Shown: positions 11,201 through 20,500 of the stretch, in pieces
Layout of the letters: each line of letters starts with the position of its first letter
Position numbering within the stretch: position 1 is the stretch's first letter
Source of the DNA: Luidia sarsii
Taxonomy: Eukaryota > Echinodermata > Asteroidea > Paxillosida > Luidiidae
Reading direction: 5' to 3'
Assembly (NCBI GenBank): GCA_949987565.1
Contig: OX465116.1
Span: 2,081,726-2,145,725 of the forward strand
DNA: 64,000 nt
Made by a program: the position numbers and the translations under genes
Notes under the pieces: generated by a model
What the model was told of the DNA's origin: nothing
Databases searched by the model: none
What the model saw: the letters and a program-made list of their open reading frames with translations, nothing else

Positions 11201-14200
11201 CTCAGTGCCCAAGATCTCAATGCCCATTACCTGGGACCGAGACCTCAATGTCGAAGACTGTGACCGTGACCATAATGCTCATGACTGAGACTGAGATCTT
11301 AATGCCCAAGACCGAGATCTCAATGCCAAAGACCGAGATCTCAATGCCCAAGACCGAGATCTCAATGCCCAAGACCGAGATCTCAATGCCCAAGACCGAG
11401 ATCTCAATGCCCAAGACCGAGATCTCAATGCCCAAGACCGAGATCTCAATGCCCAAGACCGAGATCTCAATGCCCAAGTCCGAGACCTCAATGCCCAAGA
11501 CCGAGATCTCAATGCCCAAGACCGAGATATCAATGCCCAAGACCGAGACCTCAATGCCCAAGACCGAGATCTCAATGCCCAAGACTGAGATCTCAATGCC
11601 CAAGACCGAGATCTCAATGCCCAAGACCGAGATCTCAATGCCCAAGACTGAGATCTCAATGCCCAAGACCGAGATCTCAATGCCCAAGACCGAGATCTCA
11701 ATGCCCAAGTCTGAGACCTCAATGCCCAAGACTGAGATCTCAATGCCCAAGACTGAGATCTCAATGCCCAAGTCTGAGACCTCAATGCCCAAGACTGAGA
11801 TCTCAATGCCCAAGACTGAGATCTCAATGCCCAAGTCTGAGATCTCAATGCCCAAGACTGAGATCTCAATGCCCAAGACTGAGATCTCAATGCCCAAGAC
11901 TGAGATCTCAATGCCCAAGACTGAGATCTCAATGCCCAAGACTGAGATCTCAATGCCCAAGACCGAGATCTCAATGCCCAAGACTGAGATCTCAATGCCC
12001 AAGACCGAGACCTCAATGCCCAAGACATCAATGCCCAAGACCGAGACCTCAATGCCCAAGACCGAGATATCAATGCCCAAAACCGAGACCTCAATGCCCA
12101 AAACCGAGATCTCAATGCCCAAGACTGAGATCTCAATGCCCAAGACCGAGACCTCAATGCCCAAGACCGAGACCTCAATGCCCAAGACCGAGATATCAAT
12201 GCCCAAGACTGAGACCTTAATGCCCAAGACTGAGATCTCAATGCCCAAGACCGAGACCTCAATGCCCAAGACTGAGATCTCAATGCCCAAGACCGAGACC
12301 TCAATGCCCAAGACCGAGATATCAATGCCCAAGACCGAGATCTCAATGCCCAAGACTGAGACCTTAATGCCCAAGACTGAGATCTCAATGCCCAAGACCG
12401 AGACCTCAATGCCCAAGACTGAGATCTCAATGCCCAAGACCGAGATATCAATGCCCAAGACCGAGATATCAATGCCCAAGACTGAGACCTTAATGCCCAA
12501 GACTGAGATCTCAATGCCCAAGACCGAGACCTCAATGCCCAAGACCGAGATATCAATGCCCAAGACCGAGATCTCAATGCACAAGACCGAGATCTCAATG
12601 CCCAAGTCCGAGACCTCGATGCCCAAGACCAAGACCTCAATGCCTAAGACGGAGACTGGTATTTTTTTAAACAACATCCCCACCATTTCTGTACAAACTT
12701 GTATTCATGCTGTGACCAAAGAAAGTTTTACTCACACTATTTGCAAATAACCTCAAGTCCAGTGTGACTGCATACATGATTGGTAGTGCCCTGGAAACAG
12801 AATATGCATGCATGGTTAATTCATGTGCAATTAATCAATATTAATCTCAGAAAAATGATTGAAAAAAGTTGATTGCTGTAATTTCCCCCCCTTCTAAATA
12901 TCAATCACACACGGCAAAGGTGTTAGCTGGAGAGAAATTTGGAATATTTTTGCGGATATATGTAGTAATGTATTGATCAGCACTTTTTGGCCCTCACTAA
13001 TAATAAGGATGGCAAATACCACAGTACACAATAATATTGAGCTGAAGACAATGACCGTGATTACAATGACGAGATGGACGCGGATAATGAGGATGAAGAA
13101 GATAAGAAGAATGGAAATAAGGAGGCGAGGGAAGAGGAGGTTGACGAGAGGAAGGAGGAGTGCGATTACTCACAAGAGGATGGGGAGAATGAGTCGGAGG
13201 AGGTGCAGGTGTAAGAGATTGAGGGCGGAGGAGAATTTAAGCATGACGAGGAGAATGAGGAGAAGGAAGGGGAGGAGAATGAGTAGGAGGAGATGGAAAA
13301 CGAGTAGGAGTAGTAGAAGTAGAAGGAAAATGAGTCGGAGTAGTAGACGGAAAACTAGTAGGAGGAGGAGGGGAATGAGGAGGAGAATGAGTAGGGGAAT
13401 GTGGAGGTAGAGGCCGTGGAAGTGGAGAAGGAGGATGTGAAGGAGGAGTAAGAGAAGGAGGGGCTAGAAGAAGAGGGTGAGGAGAGAAGGGGAGGGGAGG
13501 GGAAAGGAGGGGGAAGGACAGAGGAGCATGAGGAGGAGCAAGATGAACAGGAGAATAAGGTGAAAGTAGTGTAAGATATCAGTAAAGGAACAATCCTACA
13601 CAGTACACACCAAATGATAGACACTACTACTTACCAGTTATCATCTTTATGACTCTGAAATATCTTATTAAAAGATCTGGCGGTAAGTGCTAAGGAAAGA
13701 TGAGGGCATTCTTAGCGCTGTCCACACACAAAATTAACTGAAGCCAGAGGTGATTGCTGTCAAACATTCAAAGGGGTGAATGACTGAATGGCATCGCTCT
13801 TCCCAGTCAAAGACCATTTCAAATAAAGAAAAAGGATACTGCACTACAACTGACTGGTAGGCGTAGGCCTCAGCAAAGTCATGGTTGGCAATGCACTGGA
13901 TGCATCTGAGAGGGGAAACACAGGACAACAGAGACGCCATTAGAACGTGTGCCCCATTCGAAATCCAATGTCAGCAGCACCATGTGGCAGGGTCGAAATC
14001 GTGCTTGGACATCACCTGTGCAAAAGGGCCGTCTGATGTTCCCTTGCACTGCACTACATGTGCTTCTTCATGGACATGGACATTACTACCCAGTGCTTCA
14101 GACTCATTCCCTAGCTATCCAATCTATGACACATGGAACCTCAAAATAGCGCATCCATAACAATATCAACCACACACCCCCTGAGCAAATTATCAGTTGC

Positions 14201-16582
14201 CACCTCAGACTCACAACGTTCCAGGGGATACACTGCCGTGTGGATTTGCAGCAGTTCTTGTACAACTTTGCAATATGCATTGCTGCCAACCAATCTTAAA
14301 GCCCCTATACAACATTGGTAAAGGTCAAAAGATTGCCACAAAAAAGCAATCCTGCCAAGGTTTCAGCTCAAATGGTGATCTGAAAAAGTAGAAAGATGCA
14401 AAACACCGTCACGGTTTTCGCACCGGCCTATAGTGTAAGAAATAGTTTATTACTTGCGAGTAATAAACAATTTGTCAATGTTTCACTTTCAGTGAAGATT
14501 TCTCGAAAAGTACTGCATCCAAGACTGTAAGATTTCAACTCATTCATGAGTACTCTATCATTACCATCTACAAACTGTGTAAATTAGAAGGAAATCTGTC
14601 TGTCTGTGGACATCAAAGTTTTCTGATCTTCCCAATGTTGTATTTGGCCTTTAAAGGAAATTAGGAATACTTCTGCTAAAAAAAGAGGAATCACAGATTA
14701 AACTACCAGTACATAGGAACACATGTGTATTTCCAAACCACAAATCGGAATCTAAAAATCTAAAGAGCTTGTAAAAAGTGATCAATGTTTACCAAAAAAA
14801 GAGGAATCTAAAAATTTAGTGGGCCTGACATTTCGATCCTAGCAGGACCTTTCTCAAGTGAGCCGCTATCATCTCGTCGTAGGGCTGGTCAAAAAAGAGG
14901 AATGATTCCTCCAAAATAGGAATGGTTTGCAGCTATGAATGTGTGGGAGATTTTAATCTGTATTCAATGTATGACACAAACGATACCCACTGCCGCTATA
15001 CAGATTCGTAGCCTTGACCTCGACCAGCTTGGTGGTCCAGTGCAGTGGTTAAGATGTCTGCACTAGAATCCAGGAGTCGTGCCGCGGGTTAGCATCCCAC
15101 CTGAGCTTCCTGTATTGTTTCAGCAGGCAATCGAGCACAGCACTGAGCACCAGCGTTTTAGCTAGCGAGCCGTGCAGCCGTGTTTTGCACGGCCAGTTTT
15201 GTGAAATCACGGCCTATTTTTGCAAGCACGGCCTGGCGGTGCAAATGAAGCCGTGCTAAGCTTGGGTGGTTTTTCGTTTGTTTTTTTCGGTTTTCCCTTG
15301 GAGACAGTTTTTCGATTTTGATTTTTCCAAAACCGTGTGTGCAAACAAAAATAAAATGGTTATGAGAAATCTGTTAAAAGGTGTTTGTTATTATTCACTT
15401 TGTTGCAAGGCTGGTTAATCACAGTATATAAACAACAATTGTGGCAGTCTCACTTTTTGTTCTATAAGCTGCACATTTTTGTGCAAAAAGGCAAAAATCT
15501 TAAGATTTTTTTATTCAGGAATTCACCAGAGACCACAAGTGACAAGACAGCATACAAAATAGCAAGAGCTTCAAGGGTCCTCATAAGCAGGCCCTGGATC
15601 CACGCCATAAGGGACTGCGCGGAAGTTCACGCTGCTCGTTCATGTTGCGTGCTTTGCACTCCCTGTTTTTCATTTTGCACTCCCATTTTGCAAATCCTAG
15701 CTAAAACACTGCTGAGCACTCAGTGCTTATCACTGTATGTCAAGTAGGGGAACCTCCTCTCATTGAATGATCCAGTTTCGCCACAAAGAGAATAAGAGAA
15801 TGAATGAAAACACTGGGGCTCTCACTTCAAGTGAGCCGCTATCATCTCGTCGTAGGGCTGGTCAAACCACTGCTCACACTGGCCCTCTGCATTCTCCAGC
15901 CTCTGCAGTTTGGCGTTGGCAATGTGCGGATGCTTGAAGGACAGTAGCTCCTTAGAAATTCAAGGGAAAAAGAATCATTGTCATTAGTTCTTCTGCCTTG
16001 TTTGGAACTAGAGACACAAAATGCAATAATAGCTATCATAAGCTATCAAAAGCAACTACCGTAATCTGTCATTTTGAGGAAGACAAGATGCGATTTGATT
16101 AAAAAAGCACAGCATTCACCAATAATAAAATTATAATTAATATTATTATCATTAACAATTAAGACATTATCAATAAACAAACAGAAAGACAGACGAACAA
16201 ACAAAGTAACGAAGTACTAGTACTAACAAATGAACTTACTGCTGCTATGGGTCCATCCCGCCTGTTCAGAGCATTCTCAAGCTGGGGAAACCATTCAGAA
16301 AAAAAGGAAAAAATTCAAGTGGAATAGTCATGACTATACTATAGTAAGTTGTATCCACTATCCAGTGTCACGTGTTTCGCTAGTTTCAAAACACCAATCC
16401 ATGGTTCTTTTCATTGTGATACAAATACATGAACGTTTGACAGAAATTGAACACGCTTGCAATCATTATCATGAAGTTGAGGTTTGGAAGTTCTGCTCCG
16501 CCTAACCATGGCCCATGGGACTTAAAAAAGGATTTAAATAACGAACCTGCTGTAGATACTGGTTGAGTGTGGAGTGCGCCAT
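5265..16582 (-). CDS. PCID2: PCI domain-containing protein 2 (eleven exons seen, one expected exon missing)
   Basis: PCID2 (yeast Thp1-like) is a PCI-domain subunit of the TREX-2 mRNA export complex. Exons on the minus strand, 5' to 3': 16582-16547 ([12 protein letters not shown]), 16281-16240, 15950-15826, 13905-13840, [missing exon], 10181-10078, 8614-8539, 7955-7814, 7658-7558, 6552-6353, 6106-5983, 5354-5265 (TGA). All junction phases agree except across the gap, where an exon of 1 mod 3 length is needed. Recognisable blocks are [85 protein letters not shown] and [18 protein letters not shown]. The seen exons total 1106 nt. A roughly 97-nt exon (human equivalent around NWALPVMYAVALDLRVF) would restore about 400 aa, close to human length. 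The acceptor of the third exon (ttctaag) is weak. Start ATG context is CAAAATGG. Confidence 0.93.
5448..5640 (+). repeat. ~75-bp tandem repeat with hammerhead-like core, PCID2 intron
   Basis: Three degenerate units each carry a CTGACGA-like box (CTGACGA, CTGACAA, CAGACGA), then GGCAGAGTACACACTACC, then GAAAC or a variant, and GAGTTACCG(G/T)CTCTTTTC. Spacing is about 75 bp. CTGANGA, a short stem and GAAAC are the conserved core boxes of a hammerhead ribozyme. Only the first unit has all three, and its stem I looks limited to about 3 bp. The GAGTTACCGGCTCTTTTC block recurs inside the foldback element at 44120-44261. Confidence 0.5.
5856..5889. repeat. Perfect 34-bp palindrome in a PCID2 intron
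   Basis: The arm AAGCCCATTCACTTGTG is immediately followed by its exact reverse complement. It sits in the intron before the last PCID2 exon, near a second partial CATTCACTTGTGCACAA-like half site just upstream (5840-5853). Confidence 0.85.
6870..7515. repeat. 21-bp minisatellite in a PCID2 intron
   Basis: About 30 copies of a 21-bp unit form two blocks. Block 1 (6870-7180) is based on GTCATCCAGATCAAGTCTTGA. Block 2 (7200-7515) is based on GTCATCTAGATCGAGTCAAGA. Diverged units extend upstream to about 6690. Because 21 is divisible by 3, several frames stay open on both strands. These frames are artefacts. Confidence 0.93.
8117..8290 (-). mobile_element. Two dispersed-repeat fragments fused in a PCID2 intron
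   Basis: The first part (8117-8160) is a GGTCCTACTAGGATTGAAACGTC relic of the GGTCCTGCTAGGATCGAAAC family in reverse orientation. The second part (8160-8258) matches the right end of the ATACAACATTGG inverted-repeat family: ggtttaacacaaact, then ACCTTTACCAATGTTGGATAGGG and CTTTAA. A further AAGGTCCTGCTAGG follows near 8260. Both are non-coding. Confidence 0.6.
8700..9215. repeat. 58-68-bp pyrimidine-rich minisatellite in a PCID2 intron
   Basis: Tandem copies run CTACCAGCTTTCCTCCTTTG, ATCCCTTCCCTACTGCTTGC, CCTTCCCTTTGATCTCACCC. Copies start near 8764, 8832, 8900 and 8958 and continue to about 9200. The core CCCTTCCCTACT(G/C)CTTGCCCTT is also the core of the 53-bp array at 54826-55240, about 46 kb away. 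Confidence 0.9.
9550..9710. repeat. TGTGGTA-rich dispersed repeat, copy 1
   Basis: A stretch with several TGTGGTA / TACCACA motifs: GTTGAAACCACAATTAACCA, GACATACCACAG, TTTTTGTGGTATCC and GCCTGCACCC. The same motifs in the same order occur at 20055-20290. Non-coding and type unknown. Confidence 0.6.
9779..9980 (+). pseudogene. 3'-terminal remnant of a non-LTR retrotransposon reverse-transcriptase ORF
   Basis: The plus-strand frame encodes [17 protein letters not shown], then an acidic/hydrophobic stretch and FKREC. The pattern R-Y-x-x-S-F-F-P-R-x-x-x-x-W-N-x-L-P followed by FK is typical of the extreme C-terminus of reverse-transcriptase proteins of jockey/CR1-type non-LTR elements. No catalytic domain is present upstream; the preceding sequence is unrelated repeat. 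It lies antisense in a PCID2 intron (8615-10077) and is a 5'-truncated dead copy. Confidence 0.65.
10222..11234. repeat. 42-bp (2 x 21) minisatellite, dimeric block, PCID2 intron
   Basis: Alternating 21-bp units GGGCCCAAGACCGAGACCTCA and GTACCCAAGTCTGAGACCTCA (given separately) make a 42-bp dimer repeated roughly 24 times. Near 11180-11220 it collapses to shorter TGCCCAAGACCTCA units. It is the dimeric relative of the 21-bp array that follows. The open frames are artefacts. Confidence 0.93.
11290..12657. repeat. 21-bp minisatellite, monomeric block, PCID2 intron
   Basis: About 65 copies of the unit ATGCCCAAGACCGAGATCTC plus A, with C/T and ATC/ACC variants. One 15-bp short unit lies near 12018-12032. 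All frames across it stay open on both strands (up to 500 codons) because the period is a multiple of 3. The translation is a monotonous MPKTEIS heptad with no splice or start context. I call it a repeat in the intron where a PCID2 exon is expected. Confidence 0.95.
13050..13560. repeat. Purine (GAG/AGG)-rich tract, PCID2 intron
   Basis: About 500 bp of almost pure purine on the plus strand (GAGGAG, GGAGAA, GAAGGA). Its open frame of Arg/Met/Ser-rich codons is low-complexity and not a gene. Confidence 0.9.
14297..14655. mobile_element. ATACAACATTGG inverted-repeat element, copy A
   Basis: The left end is AAAGCCCCTATACAACATTG. The right end is CCCAATGTTGTATTTGGCCT followed by TTAAAG, the approximate reverse complement. 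The length is about 360 bp with no ORF. Copies lie at 24457-24822 and, in reverse order, 63131-63479. A right-end fragment is at 8160-8258. MITE in PCID2 intron 3. Confidence 0.75.
14854..14893 (-). pseudogene. 40-bp duplicate of part of PCID2 exon 3
   Basis: These 40 bp are identical and in the same orientation to 15827-15866, the 3' end of PCID2 exon 3 (codons for [13 protein letters not shown]) apart from its last base. It lies 973 bp downstream in the following intron. On its high-coordinate side (5' on the PCID2 strand) the copy runs into AAAAAAGAGGAAT. On the other side it abuts a GGTCCTGCTAGGATCGAAA-type repeat (14810-14853). It is not a usable exon because the 5' part and acceptor are missing. 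Confidence 0.85.
15036..15780 (+). mobile_element. tRNA-derived SINE-like copy split by a hAT-like insertion
   Basis: The head has a tRNA-like A box (GTGCAGTGGTTAAGATG) and a diverged B box (GGGTTAGCATCCC). It is followed by the tail TTTCAGCAGGCAATCGAGC and then AGCACTGAGCAC. The tail resumes at 15712 after the nested element. The same head-tail order is at 29818-29912 on the minus strand with an intact GGTTCGAATC B box. A tail-only copy is at 54030-54100. Confidence 0.6.
15151..15711. mobile_element. hAT-like non-autonomous DNA transposon, 561 bp, with 8-bp target duplication
   Basis: The left end is CAGCGTTTTAGCTAG and the right end CTAGCTAAAACACTG, inverted repeats with one mismatch. The 8-bp direct repeat CTGAGCAC flanks it exactly at 15143-15150 and 15712-15719. 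CAG-type termini and 8-bp duplications are the hallmark of the hAT superfamily. The inside has GCACGGC-rich palindromic segments near 15170-15260 and no transposase. It is inserted in a SINE-like repeat. Confidence 0.82.
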
Positions 16583-17515
16583 TTTGAAAAGGTCAGCTAC
16601 CTTATTTGCATGTGACCTCCATACACGGCGTTACAAACACGTTACGGCGCTACGTTTACTCTGCAGACGCTATCGAATTTTCCTCGAAAACTCGGTGATT
16701 TTCGTGAGGAAACCTGAATGTTCAGACTCATCTATGACACGGGAGAGGCGTGATTCGTGCTGGAGGGTAGGTTTTGAAATCAGCGATGTTTTTCAATAGC
16801 TACGAAAGGGATTTATCGAGGTTGTTTTCATTGCAGTTATTTGTATTGTCACTTGGTTGATGGGGGCGCTGTTTAGATTTTGTGGACGTGCATTAGTTTA
16901 TTCGTTGAGAGTGGCAATCCTGTACTTTAAGACCCTGTTTGGGGTCATAGCAAGAACTAATTCATGAATGGTCGCAGAAAGAACATGAAAGCAATCATCA
17001 TCGAAACAATATTCTAGTTATCTCTTTCTCCTCTGATACTTGATACTCAATGATAGTAAGAAATATTTATAACGCAGTGGCTATGTTTACGGCAGTCGTC
17101 TATGTGGTTCCCCGACTTAACAATATTTGTCAGGATGTTTAGCTCTTGGAACCAGACTATCAGCTAATAGACTGGTTCAACCAGCCTGCAATGCTGACGA
17201 AATACAATCAAGTCAGGGAACCACACGGACGACTGCCGTAACAACAGCCACTGAGATTTATAAATCTCTGAAGATTGTCAATTAAATTTTTTAATTAATT
17301 TAATGTGTGTCTACTCTACTCTGATTTTCTTCCTTATTGAAGATAACATTCATCAAGATTAATTTGTGATAAGTGCCAAATTTGGGACTTCTCAGTCAGT
17401 GACGTTTACCAGTTACATACATCACTGGTCCCCTACGAGTTCGGCCAGAGACTATCTGCGGGATATTGGCCGCGAAATCCTGAGCCCAAAGACGGACGTC
17501 TGAAAAGCAGACAAG
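16583..17515. promoter_or_regulatory. Divergent PCID2 / CWC15 intergenic region (likely bidirectional promoter)
   Basis: The 933 bp between two start codons pointing away from each other is the only place for both promoters and 5' UTRs. No TATA box is obvious near either start. A 183-bp inverted-repeat transposon (17073-17255) occupies the CWC15-proximal part, so its insertion either lies outside the core promoter or contributes to it. Shared control is inferred from the geometry only. Confidence 0.5.
17073..17255. mobile_element. CGCAGTGGC inverted-repeat MITE, copy 1 (183 bp)
   Basis: The termini are CGCAGTGGCTATGTTTACGG and CCGTAACAACAGCCACTGAG, with long imperfect inverted repeats running into GTGGTTCCCCGACTT and AAGTCAGGGAACCACAC. 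The flanking duplication is ATTTATAA (17065-17072 and 17256-17263). Near-identical copies lie at 33734-33915 and 38192-38374. No ORF. Confidence 0.85.
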
Positions 17516-20500
17516 ATGACCACCGCAGCCAGACCGACCTTTGACCCAGCCAGGGGAGGGCGGGGCAAGGGGGAGGGTGGCGACTTGAGTGCCATGTCCA
17601 AGCAGTACTCCAGCCGTGACCTGCCTGCCCACACCAAACTCAAGTACAGGTGAGTGACTGCCAAGTTTTAATAAATGGCATCACGTGTCCTCTGTACATG
17701 GATTTGTCATCGATTACGCAATGTCACTTCACGTCTTCCGTACCCAATTTTATGTTTGCTCTTTGATATACGTGTACAGTCGGTTCACTCTAACTGGTCT
17801 TAGGAGAGATGGAGTGGTTACACGTCAACTCGGTCCGTGACCAACTCAGTCCCACTCCCAGTCAACTTGGTCCGTGACCAACTCAGTCCCAGTCAACTTG
17901 GTCCGTGACCAACTCAGTCCCAGTCAACTCGGTCCGTGACCAACTCAGTCCCAGTCAACTCGGTCCGTGACCAACTCAGTCCCAGTCAACTCGGTCCGTG
18001 ACCAACTCGGTCCAAGTCAACTCGGTCCGTGACCAACTCAGTCCCAGTCAACTTGGTCCGTGACCAACTCAGTCCCAGTCAACTTGGACCGTGACCAACT
18101 CGGTCCCAGTCAACTCGGTCTGTGACCAACTTGGTCCATGACCAACTCAGTCCCAGTCAACTTGGTCCGTGACCAACTCGGTCCCAGTCAACTCGGTCCG
18201 CAGCCAACAGTTTTTTGTGCACATTTTCCCATCATAGGGACCGAGTTGGTTAGGGACCGAGTTGGTCTCAGACTGCATTGGTCATGGACCGAGTTGGTGA
18301 GGGACTGTCACCGAGTTCATCTCGGACCGAGTTGGTTAGGGACTGAGTTGGTTAGGGACTGACTTGGTTAGGGACCGAGTTGGTTAGGGACTGAGTTGAT
18401 TAGGGACCGAGTTCGTCTCGGACCGAGTTGACTGGGACCGAGTTGACTGGGACCGAGTTGACTGGGACCAGGTTTGTTATGGACCGAGTTGACTGACACC
18501 AGATGGAGTAGGCCTACATTCAGATGTAACATCAGTCTAGACTGTAGGCCTACTGATTCCTTTACTATGATTGCACGATATCATATTTGGTGGGGTTTTG
18601 TTGTTGCTTTTTACAGACAAAGTGGACAGGACACCGTGGACGAGGTTAGCCGCCGTGACCTCCGCAAGGACCTCGAGGAGAGGGAGAGAGTAGCCGCCAG
18701 GGAGAAGAGAGGAGATCGCGGAAACAGGGGTAAAGAACTTTCAACGGTCCACTGTGGACTTCAGGACCTTTCCAATGTGAACATCTTCACCTTAAGGCCT
18801 GTCTAATTTGAACATCTTCATCTGAAGGCCTGTCCAATTTGTCCATTTTTGTCTGAAGGCCTGTTCAATATGACTATCTTTACCTTACGGCCTGCCCAAT
18901 TTGACCATCTACACCTGTCCACTTGGGATTTGTTCACCTTAAGGCCTCTTCACTTGGGATTTGTTCACCTTAAGGCCTGTCCACTTGGGATTTCTTCACC
19001 TTAAGGCCTGTCCACTTGGGATTTCTTCACCTTAAGGCCTGTCCACTTGGGATTTCTTCACCTTAAGGCCTGTCCACTTGGGATTTCTTCACCTTAAGGC
19101 CTGTCCACTTGGGATTTCTTCACCTTAAGCCCTGTCCACTTGGGATTTCTTCACCTTAAGGCCTGTCCACTTGGGATTTCTTCACCTTAAGGCCTGTCCA
19201 CTTGGGATTTCTTCACCTTTAGACCTGCTCTAGTAGAAGTTGATGCAGTGCCCATTTTGTTTCCGTTAACAGAATCCTCGAGTAGCAACAGCAGCAGCAG
19301 CAGTGCCAAGAGGCCGCGCATTGAGCAGATTCCGGCCGCCAACCTCGACGCCGACGACCCCATCGACAAAGACGACGACGACGATGTGAGTCCGGCACGG
19401 GTCACCCCAATGGCCTATGCTGTTGACGCTTTAGCTGCTGTTGATTTGATGCTGCCGTTGTGGTTGATTTTGATCAGGGATGAGATTCTTCCGACTCTTG
19501 GCGGAATTCCTACATTGGAACTTTGACATTCCGACTTATAATTTCAGTTCCGACTTTTTCCGATCCATGGTCTGAAAAAAAATAAAAAAAAATCATTAAA
19601 AAAAAAAAATAAATAATAATAATTATAAAAATAAATTTATTATAAATTTATTGCTGCTGCAGGTTTTGTCAGATTTTTTTCCCGTTATAGTCTCAATATA
19701 AAACATATGCTACTGACAGTAGTAAAACATCATATGATAAATGTCATGAGTAAAAAACTCCAAAATGATGTTTTGCTTTATAAAAAGATGGTTCAAGTGG
19801 TCAGAAATGGGCTCAGATTGCTGCCGATAGTGTCACTGACGTTTCCTGCCATTTTGTTGATTTTTTCTTACCGCAGAGCGATTCCTCGGACAGCGATGAC
19901 GACACGGCCGACCTCCTGGCTGAGCTGAACAAGATCAAGAAGGAGAGGGCCGTGGAGCAGACCCGAAAGGTGAGCAGACGGCCGTGAACGTCCAACATCG
20001 GCTCTCCAGTGAGCAAGAGCTTCCAGTAATCGCAGAACCTGCAATATTTTACTTTAAAACCCTAATCGGCATTGAAACCACTACTTACCACGCATGGTTT
20101 TTCCTGTGGCATGTTGTGGTATACAATCCTCTACACACACAAATGCTTGTGGTGATGTGTGGTATTTGGACCTGCACCCATATGAGTGCAGTGTGGTTTC
20201 CTGTGGCACATACACCATGACATACCACAATGGGGTTCGTGGTTTGTTGTGGTATATAGACAGCCTATATACCACAACGGAGTTGTGTCGTTCTCGGAGT
20301 CGTGTTGCTGACGCTCCATTGGACTACACACAAAATGCCAATCTTTGAGGGCTGATAATCCCTTGACAAAAGCCACGGAGACTTCCTACTGTGCCACATT
20401 TTGATTCACTTTTACAAATAGTGCACTCTTATTGGTTTATTTTGCAGGTTTATTGTTCTCTGATTGTTTAGCGAGCTTTTGAAATGGCACTGTGCCGGCC

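Noticed and set aside
11290..12657. CRISPR-like array
   Set aside because: Units are directly adjacent with no unique spacers, and the DNA is animal. It is an ordinary minisatellite.
11217..12750. Open frames of 450-500 codons on both strands (MPKTEIS-like heptads)
   Set aside because: A 21-bp tandem unit keeps the frame open by arithmetic. It is intronic to PCID2, with no start context or second domain.
12973..13410. Arg/Met-rich basic protein
   Set aside because: Low-complexity purine tract with no similarity to a known basic protein and no conserved splice context.
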